NCBI RefSeq assembly: GCF_050947875.1
Contig: NC_134568.1
Location: 262,798,115 to 262,862,114, forward strand
Direction: 5' to 3'
Source: Dermacentor variabilis
Lineage: Eukaryota; Arthropoda; Arachnida; Ixodida; Ixodidae
DNA length: 64,000 bases
Position 1 is the first letter of the stretch. Every line of letters begins with the position of its first letter. Shown here in pieces: positions 22,773 to 34,399 of this stretch. The translations under genes were made by a program, and so were the position numbers. The notes under the pieces are model-generated. The model had not been told where the DNA came from. It saw only the letters and a list, made by a program, of their open reading frames with translations, and searched no databases.

Positions 22773-24114
22773 AGCGAATTTGCAGGATGCGCTCCAGAAA
22801 ACATTCGTGAAAAGCAGGTAGCCATCCCATCAGAGGTTAACAAGACGTGTTGGTGGGGGAGTGAGAAGAGCGCAAATAAAGAGGTACACAGACATGATAG
22901 AGAACAGCACGGTCACTCAACTAACACGGACGTGAAGTGATGCCAGATTGATGAACAATACAGTTGCTTAATTGGACACTCTGAAGTAACGCTAAATTGG
23001 CAGTCTGGTCTTTGAAGAACACGCGTGCGCTTTGTTTCCGCCGAAAAATAGACACGGGGGACTGATCTCGAGCAATTTCGCTTTTGCCCTGCGAAATGGC
23101 AGGTGCACGCTGTTTACCTTTATTATTTTTTATTTTCTGCGAGTGTAAATAACTCTCGTTTCTTTCCGCTTTATGCGCCCTCCGCGTTATGCGTCTAAAG
23201 TGGAACGTTCATATAGGTGTCGCCAGATGCGCGCACTGATGATTTTTACCGTCGAGTTCTTTTCATAACTGCAGGCGACGCGCCAAGCTTTAGGCAGCGG
23301 CTTATGATTATGATCTTCTTTTTTTTTTTGCTGTCGCCTCGCTACGCCGGTCACCGTTCCTACGCAGAATGGCGCCTAATTTTGCCCCTTAACCCGAAAG
23401 TGCTCCGCTGATTAATAGACCTCCGTGGCGCGTGCGTTGTACTAAATCTCTGGCTATTAAAAGTGACTCGAAGTGGTGGAAAACTTTTCGGTGCGTAAAA
23501 CGGGGTGCCTGCTCGGTACGCGCAGGACTCATCGCGCACAGCTCCGCACCGAAAAGAAAAGGAAAAAAAAAAAGAATGGAAACTGAGAGGAAGTGCGGAA
23601 ATCCCCAGCGACCCGGAACGTTTCTTTCGCTAGATAAACATACCAAAGATGAGCTGGAGTGAAACGAGAAAAAGAAACAAGGGGGGAAAGAAGAACGGGG
23701 CTGTATGCGTATGTTGCAGCTATAGGAGGTAAGTCCTAAAAAAATGCTTCTAATTTTCCCTACTCACATATTTATAAATTGCTATATCTTATTTTCTCTA
23801 CGTTTTTTGTTGTTGCTTAAAATTTTTAACGGTGCGCGAGAGGCGCTAACACGTCGGCATCAAAAAAAGAAAGAAGGAAGAAAAAACAGGAATCGTGGTT
23901 TCGGTAGAATTGAAAAAAAAAAAAAAGCGCTCGATGTGCGTGCAGGAATGAGAATCCGAACAGAACAAATTAAACAGGCTTTCTCAGCAGAGTGCAATGT
24001 ACCGTTAAAGGCAATTTAGGACTTTTTGTATTGTTTTCAACAACTCTCTTCTCTGTCGCTCTCTGCTTTCTTCAGTTTTGTGCGGTATATTCGTATCGGC
24101 TGGTGTCGCTTTGC
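22773..24114. other. Intergenic, nothing recognised
   Basis: Homopolymer A and T runs (near 23318-23330, 23566-23576, 23914-23926) and no coding signature. Small open frames lack motifs. Confidence 0.4.
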
Positions 24115-24390
24115 GTTGCAAATGCGTAAGCATGTCTATGCCTACCCATCGACAAAAACTGTCCGTCCATCCGTCCGTCCCGTAAAACGATCGTTTTCAA
24201 GATAGGGCCCGCATCAGCGCGCGAATTCACCGTCGTGTTACCTCTAGCTTCAACGCGAACGAAGCGGCGAGAACACAACGCACACGACGCTATCAGCACT
24301 CGCCGCACTCTGCCCCATCGCAGATCGCTTTCAAGATAGGACCTGCGCGGCTGCACCATACGCAGCCGCCACCTCAGTGTACGGTTGATC
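24115..24390 (-). repeat. Dispersed repeat, family shared with 37112-37735 and 28280-28470
   Basis: On the minus strand this shares GCGTATGGTGC, ATCTTGAAAGC, GTGTTCTCGCCGCTT and GTTGAAGC in the same order with the plus-strand copy at 37338-37490. Its tail (GGTAGGCATAGACATGCTTACGC) resembles that at about 28446-28468. The family is unnamed here; type (SINE or non-autonomous DNA element) is unresolved. Confidence 0.55.
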
Positions 24391-24444
24391 ACGGTTAACA
24401 ATCATTCGACGTGGATGGATAAGGTGCTAAAGAGCAATAACGGG

Positions 24445-25850
24445 TTATAATGATGTCTTGTCCACGACTCATGTCTACCAAGTCATTAGCGCCTTGCAAG
24501 ACATCACCCGTGGAAAAGCGGCAAGAGAACACGGAATAACAGTCAGTTTAATCAAAGATGGAGGAAACATAATGCTCGAAAAACTGACAGCTCTCTATAC
24601 GAAGTGTCTATCGACTTCAATGATTTCGGAGAACTGGAAGAATGCAAACATTATTCTAATCCACAAAAAGGGAGACGCTAAATAACTGAAAAATTATAGG
24701 TCCAGTAGCTTACTCCCAGTATTCTATAAAATATTCACCAAGATAATTTCCAATAGAATAAGGGCAATACTGGACTTTCGTCAACCAAGGGAACAGGCTG
24801 GCTGGAAGGGATACTGTACAATGGATCACATCCATGTCATCAATCAGGAAATCGAGAAATCTGCAGAGTACAATCAGCCTCTCTATATGGCTTTCATGGA
24901 TTGCGAAAAGGCATATAGACATTACGTAATCAAGGAGTACAGGGCGCTTACGTTAATATCTTCGAAAATATCTACAGAGATTCCACAGCTACCTTAATTC
25001 TACACAAGAAGAATAGGAAGATGCTTATAAAAAAAAGGGTCAGGCAAGGAGACACAATCTTTCCTATGATATTCACTGCGTGCTTGTCCTGTTCAGCAAC
25101 ACTGGAGACGAGTTACAACAAGTGATTGAGGACCTTAACAGAAATAGTGTAAGAGTGGGGAGGGGGGGAGATTAATATGCAGAAGACAAAGATAATGAGG
25201 ATTAGGCGGGCAAGGGAACAAGGTTTCAGGATCGCCAGTCAGCCTCTAGAGTCTATGAAGGAGTGCGTATACCTAGATCAATTACAGGGAACCCTGATCA
25301 TAACAATGAAATTTACAGAAGAATAAAAATGGGTTGGACTACATAGGGCTGGCATCGCCAGATCCTGACTGCACGCTTACAACTATCATTGAAAAGGAAG
25401 GTGTACAATCGGTGCATTTTACCGATGCTGACATATGGGGCAGAAACTTGGAGACTGACAAAGAAGCCTGAGAACAAGTTAAGGACTGCGCAAAGAGCGA
25501 TGGAACGAACTTTAGGCGTAACGTTAAGAGACAGAAAGAGAGTGGCTTTGATCAGAGAACAAGCGAGTTTAGCCGATATTCTAATTGACATTAAGAGAAA
25601 AAGCTGGAGCTGGGCAGGTCATGTAATGCGTAGGTTAGATAACCGGTGGACCATTATGGCTACAGAATGGGTGCCAAGAGAAGGGAAGCGCAGTCGAGCA
25701 CAGCGGAAGACTAGGTGAGGCGATGAAATGAGGAAATTCGCGGGCGCTAGTTGGAATCGGTTGGCGCAGAACATGGGTAATTGGAGATCGCAGGGAGAGG
25801 CGTTCGTCCTACAGTGGATATAGAGTAGGCTCTTGAAGATGATGATGATC
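24445..25850 (+). mobile_element. RTE-type LINE, decayed
   Basis: A plus-strand non-LTR fragment of the RTE group. RT fingers (HGITVSLIKDGGNIMLEKL, NWKNANIILIHKKGDAK) and MDHIHVINQEIEKSAEYNQP, YMAFMDCEKA are readable at 24458-24940. The catalytic FADD region expected next is missing or unreadable between about 24950 and 25250. The C-terminal segment resumes at 25389-25718 (YNRCILPMLTYGAETW, WAGHVMRRLDNRW). It ends with a GCAGGGAGAGGCGTTC block and a GATGATGAT tail at about 25838-25850, the usual RTE ending. Confidence 0.8.
24458..25718 (+). pseudogene. RTE reverse transcriptase remnant
   Basis: Two readable parts of one former ORF are separated by many stops and a deletion. The first stop (TAA) falls right after HKKGDAK at about 24680. 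The last 110 codons (25389-25718) are open and contain the conserved C-terminal region after the RT. It has no endonuclease domain because it is 5' truncated. It is non-functional. Confidence 0.75.
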
Positions 25851-25859
25851 CTTCCAGTA

Positions 25860-27502
25860 TGTATCATTGCTAATTGAACTGATCACTTGCTCTCTTTCTC
25901 ATTACAACTTACGAAAACTACATATGTCTGGAAAGACGCCTATCGCATTTTGTCATTACGAAAGTGCTGTCTAGTTGAGTGTAGTCTATTTCGTTCATTT
26001 CTTGGGGGGGAACATTTTTCCATCTTGTTTTCTCTACGGAATGCATCACCATCGTTGTGCAAACAACATGCAGTGTGCTCACAAAAATAGCAGACAGTAA
26101 TATTTGTGCTTCGAACAGTCCGATATTATGAGGCAGCTTACCATAATAAAGCTACTTTTATTATTCTGGATTTAATAACGTACACAAGTAGCAACAAAAT
26201 TTTTTTCTTCAAGCTTTCTCAGAAAGGGCGGGCTTTTTTTTTTCACTTTAGGCCGTTTCTAGTTTTACAGAGGCGTGGGTTCAAAAACATTTAAAAAATA
26301 ATGAACGTTGTCTATATAGTTTATGACAAATACTATTATAGGAAAACCGTAAGGACATCTTTGAATTTCGAAATCGTGTGACATTCCGCTCGGATGTCGC
26401 TCTAGCCTCTGAGCATATGCCGTTGCGGGTAAACCAAAATGAGTACTTATTAAGGCAAACCGCTTCAATATGTATATTAGTAGGAGAGTGGGAGATCACT
26501 GTGCAGTTTATTACTTTAAGCCTTTCCTCCCTCGGAAAAGGATAACCTGGCGAATAAAATAAAATAAAAGACCACAAACGCTCGATGGATCCAGCCCTGA
26601 GCGCGGCAACATCTAGACGTCGCTAATCTATAGCAGTGCTGACATTGTGACCACGCACCGATGCGTAACGATTTCAAAACTCCCTTTCCGGGTCGCTAAT
26701 CCCGCGCCTGCGCCGTTAGTTGATACCCATACAGATGCGCCCGCTGGAGAGAGCTGCCTTTTAGCCCACAAAAGTTGGCTCATAATTAATGAGGCAAGCG
26801 TGCGTGGCCATGTTTTCAGCGCTGCGTGACGTGTGTTTGCTTAACAGGGCGGCGAAGCTTGATTTTCGAGTGCGAAGCCCTCTTCAAAGTGCGCAATGAA
26901 TACGCAATAAACATTGGAATGCAGGCTTTGCGCGTGCAGCGGCGGATGCGATGGCCTCATAATGTGGCTCGCCTCTAGTCTTGTACTGCAAATGCATTTC
27001 ATCCAGCGCTTATAGAAAGGGCACGGGGATCTAACAGCGTGAGATCTCTGTACATTCACTCGATTCACTGTACATTCACACCGGCATTCACTCGATACCC
27101 TGTTTACCTTTCTTCTGCTCTCTTCTGGTACCTTTGAACTTTACAAACGAAGAAGGGTAAATGTGGAAAAGCTGGGTAAACCTGACATTCGTTTTAGTCA
27201 GCACAAGGCGCCAACTATCCCGCATGCTGCCTAAGTTAGCGCTTATTATTTTTTTTGTACCATTTTGTCTTCTTCGCCCTGCAAAAGAACCCAGCCTCAC
27301 AGGCGAAGCTGTAGCTCATTGGACGCCTCTTGCTTTGAAAGATATGCAATGTCGGCTGAAAGTTTCATGAAGCTTGCATGAAGTCCTTGAGCAGCTGAAA
27401 AACATTCACGCAGAAACTCCTCTTGAAATTATTTAAGTATGCAAAAGCATTGTACCACCTGCTCATCTCCACGCAACCCGGTGTCATAGTCAATCTTAAG
27501 AA
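25860..27502. other. Intergenic, nothing recognised
   Basis: AT-rich, with no domain motif in any open frame and no recognised repeat. Confidence 0.4.
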
Positions 27503-27860
27503 ACTTGATCCGGCCAGTATAAACCCTTATCAACCCTTATCGCTCGTTATTTAACTTATCGGACTAGATCCGACACTTATAAACCTTTATCTGTTGTTAT
27601 CAACCTTATCAGACTCGATCCGAAGCTTATCAGCCCTTATCGGTTGGTATCAATCATATTGCAATTGATGTGATTCTTATGAACCCCTGTCTGTCCTTAT
27701 CAAACATATCGGACATGATCCGACCCTTATAATCTCTTATCGGTCCTTATCAACCCTATCGGACTTGATCCGACCGTTATCAACGCTTATCGGTGCTTAT
27801 TAAAGAATTGCTCCGATCATTATAAGCCCTTATCGCTCTTTAGCACCTTATCCATCCACG
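27503..27860 (+). repeat. 50-bp minisatellite built from related decamers
   Basis: Units start at 27503 (60 bp), 27563, 27613, 27663, 27713 and 27763 (50 bp each), then a partial unit from 27813. Each unit divides into about five decamers related to ACCCTTATCG, for example ACTTGATCCG, ACCCTTATAA, GTCCTTATCA. The first unit has one extra decamer, which explains its 60 bp. Units are diverged, so the array is not young. Confidence 0.85.
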
Positions 27861-28279
27861 TCAAATCATTATCACCTGTAATGAAACCCATATAACCCCT
27901 CATCACTGCTCATTATTCTTACGAACTCACTGAGTGCTTGTCTGTGTGTGTCGCGCGACGCGAAGCGCATGAGCCCTCACATATCGGCGTCATTTTGGTC
28001 GGTGAAGCAACGTCCCAACGGAAGGCGCATCCCGCAACCAGCGAAACGCATCGGATATGTGGCATGTTTGGTATTAAATTTTCCCAAAATCGGAGTTTTT
28101 CTGATGCCTACAATGCCCCAAGTAAGCGCTATATGCAATCCTTATACATGTTTTTTATTCCGCCATCACCAAATCGTTCAGCAAGGACTTCGTAGAAACT
28201 GTTCTCCTTTGACATTTGTTTGCGCCGCCAGTACAACACGTTCAGCATATGGTTCATATATACATTTTCTGCAAGCGTG
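27861..28279. other. Intergenic, nothing recognised
   Basis: No gene. Two overlapping small open frames at 27938-28280 have no recognisable domain. Confidence 0.35.
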
Positions 28280-28470
28280 AGTGTTTAGCCTAGTGGGTGA
28301 GACACTCGGCGTCTGAGCGCGGAATCGTAGTTTCGAAACTCGCTGCTGCGAACGTTTTTCATTTCGAATTTATTTTGTTTTATACATTAATTTCTTTATA
28401 GTGATCCGTCTTGCTGATTGACGAACGGACGGGTTTCTTCGTTGGTTAGGCTTAAAGATGCTTACGCCTT
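28280..28470 (+). repeat. tRNA-headed dispersed repeat
   Basis: A tRNA-like head (TTTAGCCTAGTGGGTGAGAC, then GTAGTTTCGAAACTC) is followed by an AT-rich body. The tail GGTTAGGCTTAAAGATGCTTACGC matches the end of the repeat at 24115-24390. This supports a Pol III-derived SINE-like family. Confidence 0.45.
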
Positions 28471-28674
28471 TCAAGTTCTATGTCTTGATCGGTACTCTAA
28501 GCATTGGCGGGAGAGCACGTAAAGAGTTGCCAAGCATTATTCGCTTTCTATATGCGTAGACACGCTTGGTTACACTAACGAGCATCTGCTTCATTGTAGC
28601 ATTCGATATGGACTTCAGCGTGCTTCGCAACATGTTACAGTGAAGGTTGTAGATTTTGTTTGTTTGTATGCGTG

Positions 28675-28703
28675 CGCGCGCGTGTGTGTGTTTGTGTGTG
28701 TGT
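28675..28703. repeat. (GT)n / (CG) microsatellite
   Basis: An alternating purine-pyrimidine tract directly before the LINE tail at 28705. Confidence 0.7.
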
Positions 28704-28704
28704 A

Positions 28705-29637
28705 CAGTAAAAAGAGAGAGAGTAAGAAAAGGAGAGGCAGGGAACTTCACCAGGTCACACTTGACTTTACTACCCTGCGCTGGGGGAGGGGGAAGCGGGC
28801 AGAAAAAGGAAAGGGAGAAGGAACGGAAGAATCAGTGATGCACGTGCGCAATCAACAGCGTTCACCGCGCAATCAAAGATGCTCGATGAGCTCAGTCGTC
28901 TTCGAAAAATGCAGCAGTGCTCTTTCTGGGCAACCAGGCCCTGATGCCAGTATATGTTTTCTTCTGTGAACACTCTGTCGTCCAGTCGGGGCTTAAAGCG
29001 GCACGCAATATATGTCGTCCATTGTTAAAAGAGGGGCAGTATATAAGGACACGTTGTATATAAGATTTCATTTCACTCTAAAACGCTGCACGAGGCACTG
29101 TCCATCATGCCGACACGGAAACAGTAAGAGTTCGTAAAGGTGACGCCTAACCACAAGCTACACGGTAACGTTGCATTGCTAATGTTGCAGATAGACTAGG
29201 TGGTTGTCGAAGCTGCAATGAAAGGTTCAGAGAGTACAGTCGCGAGTTGGCACATTCCGGCGAATTCCAATGTGCTAAAGTACTCCGCGAGCAAGTAGAA
29301 GTTGCCGCGCTGCATCAGGCCTTCGCAATGGCGCTAGGAACACGCTGGACATGTTCCTGGGCTGTACGCGCTGCTTCGGCGTCTTTTTCGTTGCCGATGA
29401 TGCCGCAATGACTCGGCAGCCATTGAAATTGGATTATGTGCCCGCTTTTCAATAGCGCGGTGGTGATATTTTCCAGTTTATGATAACCGTTGTTAATGAG
29501 GCTCGTGAAGTCGGCTTGACGGCAGCTTTTGGAAAGCTGCCCTTGAAACACTGAATAAGGCCTTCCGGTTAGGTAAGTGTTGACGTATGTAGTCAACAGC
29601 GCTTCTCAGAGCAGCAAGTTCTGATCTCGTTGATGTC
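28705..29637 (-). mobile_element. I-type LINE 3' segment (RNase H to tail)
   Basis: A minus-strand remnant with a purine-rich 3' tail at 28712-28800 and a degraded Cys/His region at about 29100-29250. The RNase H C-terminal half lies at 29315-29635 (RTSTRSELAALRS near the upper edge, then IQFQWLPSHCGIIGNE). It stops abruptly at 29637, inside RNase H, where another LINE begins. The I-type sequence at 30713-33400 could be its former 5' part, but the RT between them is absent. Confidence 0.7.
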
Positions 29638-29644
29638 CTGCCAT

Positions 29645-30712
29645 ATGGTATGGTATTAAAAACTTTATTCATGTCCTTCAGGTCTCGCTAGATTCGTAGC
29701 CGGAAGCGGGCCGCTCCCACGTCGGGACCGAAAGGCCTATAGCCTCTCGGCCGCATCGCGTGCCCGATGGACTATCCATGTCTGCTCTTCTAGTTCGGGG
29801 CTACGCAGAGCCGCGTCGAAACGCTCTTTGGCGAATTGTCCTTGTCGATGCGTAACGCGGAGCACCGCCAGAGCATACGTTCTAAGTTTGCTACGCTACC
29901 GCATCGAGGGAAAGTATATGAAGCCAAAGCTTCCGGAAATATCGTGCTTATTAATAGGGGATCGGGATAGGTTCCCTTCTACAAGAGCCTCATGGTGAGA
30001 GCTTGGGGTCTGTTTGGCTTTATGTGCGGAGGCGGATATGTTCTGCGCGCCAAGTGTTTCGGGAGTTCGTTGTATGAGAGAAGATGCATGGTTCCTGCAG
30101 AACGTAACCTCCAAGCCTGGCTGCCCTAGCGCCACGCGGTCTGTAAGCCCTCGCGCAGCATCGTGAGCCGACACGTTGAGATTAGTCGGGGCCCGCCAAT
30201 TTGTCCCATGTGTGCGGGAAACCAAATGATCGTGTGCGGGTTAACGTCCTTGCCGCGGAGGATCGCCAGGGCCTGTCTGGAAACGGTGCCCTTGGCAAAG
30301 CCTCTCACTGCCGTTCTCGAGTCACTGTGTATTCTGGTTCTCTTGCCATAAAGGAGTCCCAGGGCGATGGCTACCTGTTCGGCCGTCTCTGGATCCGTTG
30401 CATATAGAGACGCGGAATTCGTGACGTTTCATCTACCATCCAGACAGACCGCGGTGAGCGCTCGCCTGTTGGGTTCGAACGCCGCATCGACGAAAGTGCT
30501 TTCGTCTACTAGTTCGCTGGCTTTCTGGAGCAGGGCTTTGACTCTAGCTCGCTTTCTGCGCACGATGTGTACTGGGTGTACGTTGTTCGGAACAGGCATG
30601 GCCGTAATGCCATGGGACAACTTGAATCTGGTCGACGCCGATCTTGATGGGATGACCACCACAACGGAAAAGCTGTTGACCACCACAACGGAACGCTTCC
30701 TGGTCAACGTTA
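29645..30712 (-). mobile_element. Decayed LINE of the 20570-22343 family, 3' part
   Basis: A minus-strand copy with RNase H and 3' end. Readable parts are TFVDAAFEPN (Asp), GKDVNPHTIIWFPAHMGQ and AHDAARGLTDR, homologous to the RNase H of the young LINE. The 3' end carries ATGAATAAAG and an ATACC-type tail at 29645-29660 instead of (TCAA)n. A short direct duplication of about 24 bp lies at 30651-30692. Several stops make it non-functional. Confidence 0.7.
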
Positions 30713-30729
30713 CGTAGGGCAATGTACGT

Positions 30730-32050
30730 TATCCCGTCTGGACCGGATTCGGCAAACAGTCAAAGCCGTTTGAAGTTCCTCGAAGTAAAATAGCAGGTTC
30801 ATACTTGGATATCGTGCTTCAGGGACATTATGTAGATCCACATTGTTGAGAGCTGTTTCACCAGCTACCTTTATACAGAATTCGGCGACTACATCAATCT
30901 GTCGACGGCTTTGATGAATAGCCAGTGTACAGAAAATTGATGTTGCTGTGGAGAGACGCGAAGAGCCTGTAAAGTTCTCCACACACGCGACAATGGCTTG
31001 TCATGCTCAAGGGATTGGTAGAAGCTCTTCCACCGCTGGGCCTGCAGCTTGTACATCTGAGGCTTGAATTCTTTCTGCATGCGTCTGGCTAGCCTAAGGT
31101 CGAGGACGGATTTTGTGCGTCTGTATCGCCTTTCGACTCATCAGCGAATTGCCCGAAACCGCTCCAGTTCGGCATCAAATTCTGAATGGCTGGCTGATAT
31201 CTGAAAGGAGCCAGTTAAAACTTGCATTTCTTGCGAGATAGCATCCCCTACTAGTTGAACGAAACCGTGCCTACATATCTTATCGCTAAAAAGCCTAAAT
31301 GCTTACCAATCAATTTGTCCTGAGAATATAGAACAGGTACACTTGAGTCCCTTTATGATGAGATAAGTTGAGATGTGGTCACTGCTGTTAATTTCAATAT
31401 CTGTGATCCAGTGGATGCAGCTACTTAAGCTTTGTGACACCAAAGACAAGTCCAAGCAGCTGCTGTATGTTGTGCCGCGGAGGTAAATCGGGCTGCCATA
31501 GTTTAAGACACAATGTGTATGGAAAGAAGCAAAGGATGCAGATATGTGCGCACTTAGTATTTGTCTTCGAACTTCCGCAAAGCGGATGATGTGCATTAAA
31601 ATCACCGTTGTTTATCCATGGAGGAAGAGTCGCTTTGATTATGTCAATTAATCTGTTCCGGTCAAGTCTACTCGATGGGGGAAGATAAGCTCTTATGAGC
31701 CTAAAAGAACACCTCTTCTTCATGCGTACACAGACGTATTGGTCGTTTTCATGAGACTGAGCTACGGGGTGAACATACGTCAATTTCTTTCTGAGATAAG
31801 CGATAACTTTGCAGCTTTCTCCGCATGTCGAATACGTGAATGATTCATAACCCGACAATCTGTGTTAGTAGAGATTCACAGGTGACCACAAAGAAGAATT
31901 GATTGACAAATACTAATTGTCGAAAATCGCAAATTGTGGATATGAGAGCTCTCGCATTCTGCTGAAATATCGAAGCGCTCTTTGCCATTTCCCGGAAAGG
32001 CTGTTGTGGAAATGGACCAGAATCCATGATCTTACTGAAGGCTTGCAAGA
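30730..32050 (-). pseudogene. LINE ORF2 N-terminal remnant (endonuclease)
   Basis: EEP-type endonuclease motifs are visible: ESFTYSTCGESCKVIAYL, NNGDFNAHHPLCG, and NSSDHISTYL (catalytic His region at about 31370). A linker (KPLSRVWRTLQALRV) and the first RT residues follow. Frame breaks lie near 31300, 31421 and 31858. It was presumably once continuous with an RT that is no longer present here. Confidence 0.7.
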
Positions 32051-32159
32051 ACTGGTTCCAAGGTATCCAGAACTTGCAGTATACGCTTAGAGCTGATGGA
32101 GTTGAGATTTGGTGAGCCTGCGTAATGCGTTCAACACAGCGAGCACCTGTAGGCCTTGA

Positions 32160-33386
32160 CCGTAGAAGTCATCAGTACGCGATGCAGATTTCGCGGTAAA
32201 TCTTGCGTTGCCTATCTAGGAGTGTGCATTTGTGGCAGTGCGGACCAAGCGACATCCACCGCTGCTTTCTGTGCCCCTGCGTCTTTTCGGCTTTCTGAAT
32301 GCAACGCGTTGGGTGGTGTTGGTGTCGGTGGTGGTGGTGTTGGCTGTCGGGAAAAAGTGGTCCATCGATCTGTTGGAGTAGGAGATCGCAGTGGTGGTCC
32401 AGAACGGGTGGCTGTATTCCTAGACGTCAGTCGGCGACAGGAGCGTCGTTGTCGCTTTCTGACAGCATCAGCGGCCTCCTTGTGTGTTGAACCGTCCCGT
32501 ACCATCTGTTTCAATACACTCCATCCTTTTTTGTCTAACGGGCATCCTCTTGATGAAGATTCATGGGATCTATGGCAATTGGGACATTTCAGAGCAGTTG
32601 CTTGGCAGGATTATGCAGTGTGTGGTTCCACACAACGCCGAGTAACAGCGGCGTTTTTGCGACCTACACTCACATGACCAATTATCTGGCATTTGCGACA
32701 CAGTCGTGGTCGTAATGCAAATGTAAGAACTACATGAAGAAATTGTCCCACTTTCACGTGTAATGGTAAAGTGTCGCCTCGTAACCCAACATTTATGCAA
32801 CGCGAGTTGCCCATACGTGAAACCTGGACGATGTCAGTATGGCCAGTGACTGGCTTGATCAGTACCGGAAGGACGCCACAAGGAATGGTGACGTCGACAT
32901 GGTAGATTACACCAGTCACCATGTCTTTGTTCAGTGGGATATGGGCGTGGACCTTGATGCCGCCAAGGTCCGTGACATTGCGCATAGCATTTATAGAGGC
33001 CGGATGTTCAACGTCAATGCATAAGACAATCTTGCAGGTGTTGACTCGTACAGCTTTTATATCGTTCTGTACAAGGCATTCAAGTTTTGCTGTGAAGGTC
33101 TGCCGGTTCAGGTGCCTCATTTGTCCGACAGTCAGCTGCTTACATGAAATGGTGTAGCTTATGGAAGCACATGCGGGCTTCACTGTCGATGAGTTGAAGG
33201 CGGCGAGGTTGCGAGTGATCTTCTTTCAGCCTTGTGGCTCAGAGCAGGCACTAAGTTGTCGCCCGAGTCTTCACTGTTCACAGATTGCAGTTCGGTGGAT
33301 TCACTGTCGGCGTCGCTCGGTTGGCTGTTCCGCTTCCTCAACGTGGCCGTCGAAGGCCATGACATGCCATAAGGGTGCACAGCCAA
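32160..33386 (-). pseudogene. LINE ORF1 remnant (gag-like)
   Basis: The N-terminal acidic segment is at 33180-33386. The RNA-binding-like region is at 32611-33183 (DIKAVRVNTCKIVLCIDV, GNSRCINVGL, VKVGQFLHV) with one recognisable knuckle start (CRKCQIIGHVS). The C-terminal basic and Pro-rich part is at 32212-32514. Frameshifts separate the three parts. Domain order matches the ORF1 copies at 10344 and 13003. Confidence 0.7.
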
Positions 33387-33410
33387 GTCTACTTGTAGTA
33401 TTGCAAATTA

Positions 33411-34370
33411 AATTTTTTTTATGACCGCCTTAAGAGGACGAAAAATCAACAATAACTATGACACGGTAAACAAAGGGCTGTGCAAGAGGCACAATTTATC
33501 GTTCATCCGCTGTTAATGCAGTACTGTACTACATACAGTAAAGTACTACACCACAGTTCTAGTGCCAACAGTACCTACCGGTGTAGCTGCAACATAGAGA
33601 GCCATCATCATTGTCATCAGAAGCATAAAAGCGTTGTTCTGCTAGCATGCTTATATTCTGACGGCATAATGGCGATGAAGAAGCAGAAACACTACCAGAA
33701 TTAATGAAAAGAGGGAGCGAGAGCTCATTATTGGACGAACTTGTTCCAAGAAAGCAAAACAACGCTTAAGTGGCAACAAGAGCACTGACTACCATTGGTG
33801 GCATTCAAATCTCAATCACACGTTTCATGTCGTCCCAGTATTTATTCATTCATGCGTCACCGTATAGTTAATAGTAATCGCTGGTGCTCTCGTAGATTCG
33901 ATATTGTACAGCGCTATTCGCGTCGCACTTGTACTCTGATTAAGCCCATATTGCAGGTTAAAATTGGTGTCCCAGTTGGTGTTGTACTTCACTGCGTAAA
34001 ACGACGTAATCAGCCAGTAACTAGGGCACGAACCATGCGTGCGTTTATTTTTTCTATAGACCCACCGTACAAGTAGACCCAGAAGCAGACAAACCATCTC
34101 CTCGTTCACGCTTTTGCTTGAATCTTCTACTCGCAGAGCGCAAATGCTGCACACTTGGCGTGACTATATATATGGGATGAAGCGGCGACAGAGGCCTTTC
34201 GTGTAAACGAAACGAGCGTGTGCACCAAGACAAATAACCACTTCACTGTGAATACAATGGCAGTCAAACAAATCAAACTCGGTTATCGAAACTATATTAC
34301 GAAGCTAGAGCTAGAGAAAGAGACAAATTACGAAAAAAATATATACAGGACAAGTTCAATTCAATACAGC
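33411..34370. other. Intergenic, with a TATA-like motif
   Basis: No gene recognised. TATATATA at about 34165-34172 lies some 230 bp upstream of the CpG-dense block that follows. Confidence 0.3.
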
Positions 34371-34399
34371 GGTTCTATTTGTGTATGTATCGTCTCAGT

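Larger units (their letters stand above)
30713..33400 (-). mobile_element. I-type LINE 5' segment (ORF1, endonuclease, start of RT)
   Basis: A minus-strand remnant. ORF1 is at 32160-33386, the endonuclease at about 31130-31860 and the linker to RT at 30713-31130 (GPDGITY marks the RT start). It ends at 30712 against a LINE of another family. The 5' edge near 33400 is estimated from the first ORF1 codons. Confidence 0.75.

Noticed and set aside
27503..27860. CRISPR array
   Set aside because: Regular 50-bp period, but units are contiguous and related throughout, with no unique spacers, in a eukaryotic sequence.
28283..28350. Functional tRNA gene
   Set aside because: A and B box-like motifs are present, but there is no proper acceptor pairing and it is attached to a repeat body.
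32299..32490. Trp/Cys-rich plus-strand frame
   Set aside because: Shadow of the Pro/Thr-rich ORF1 C-terminus on the opposite strand.
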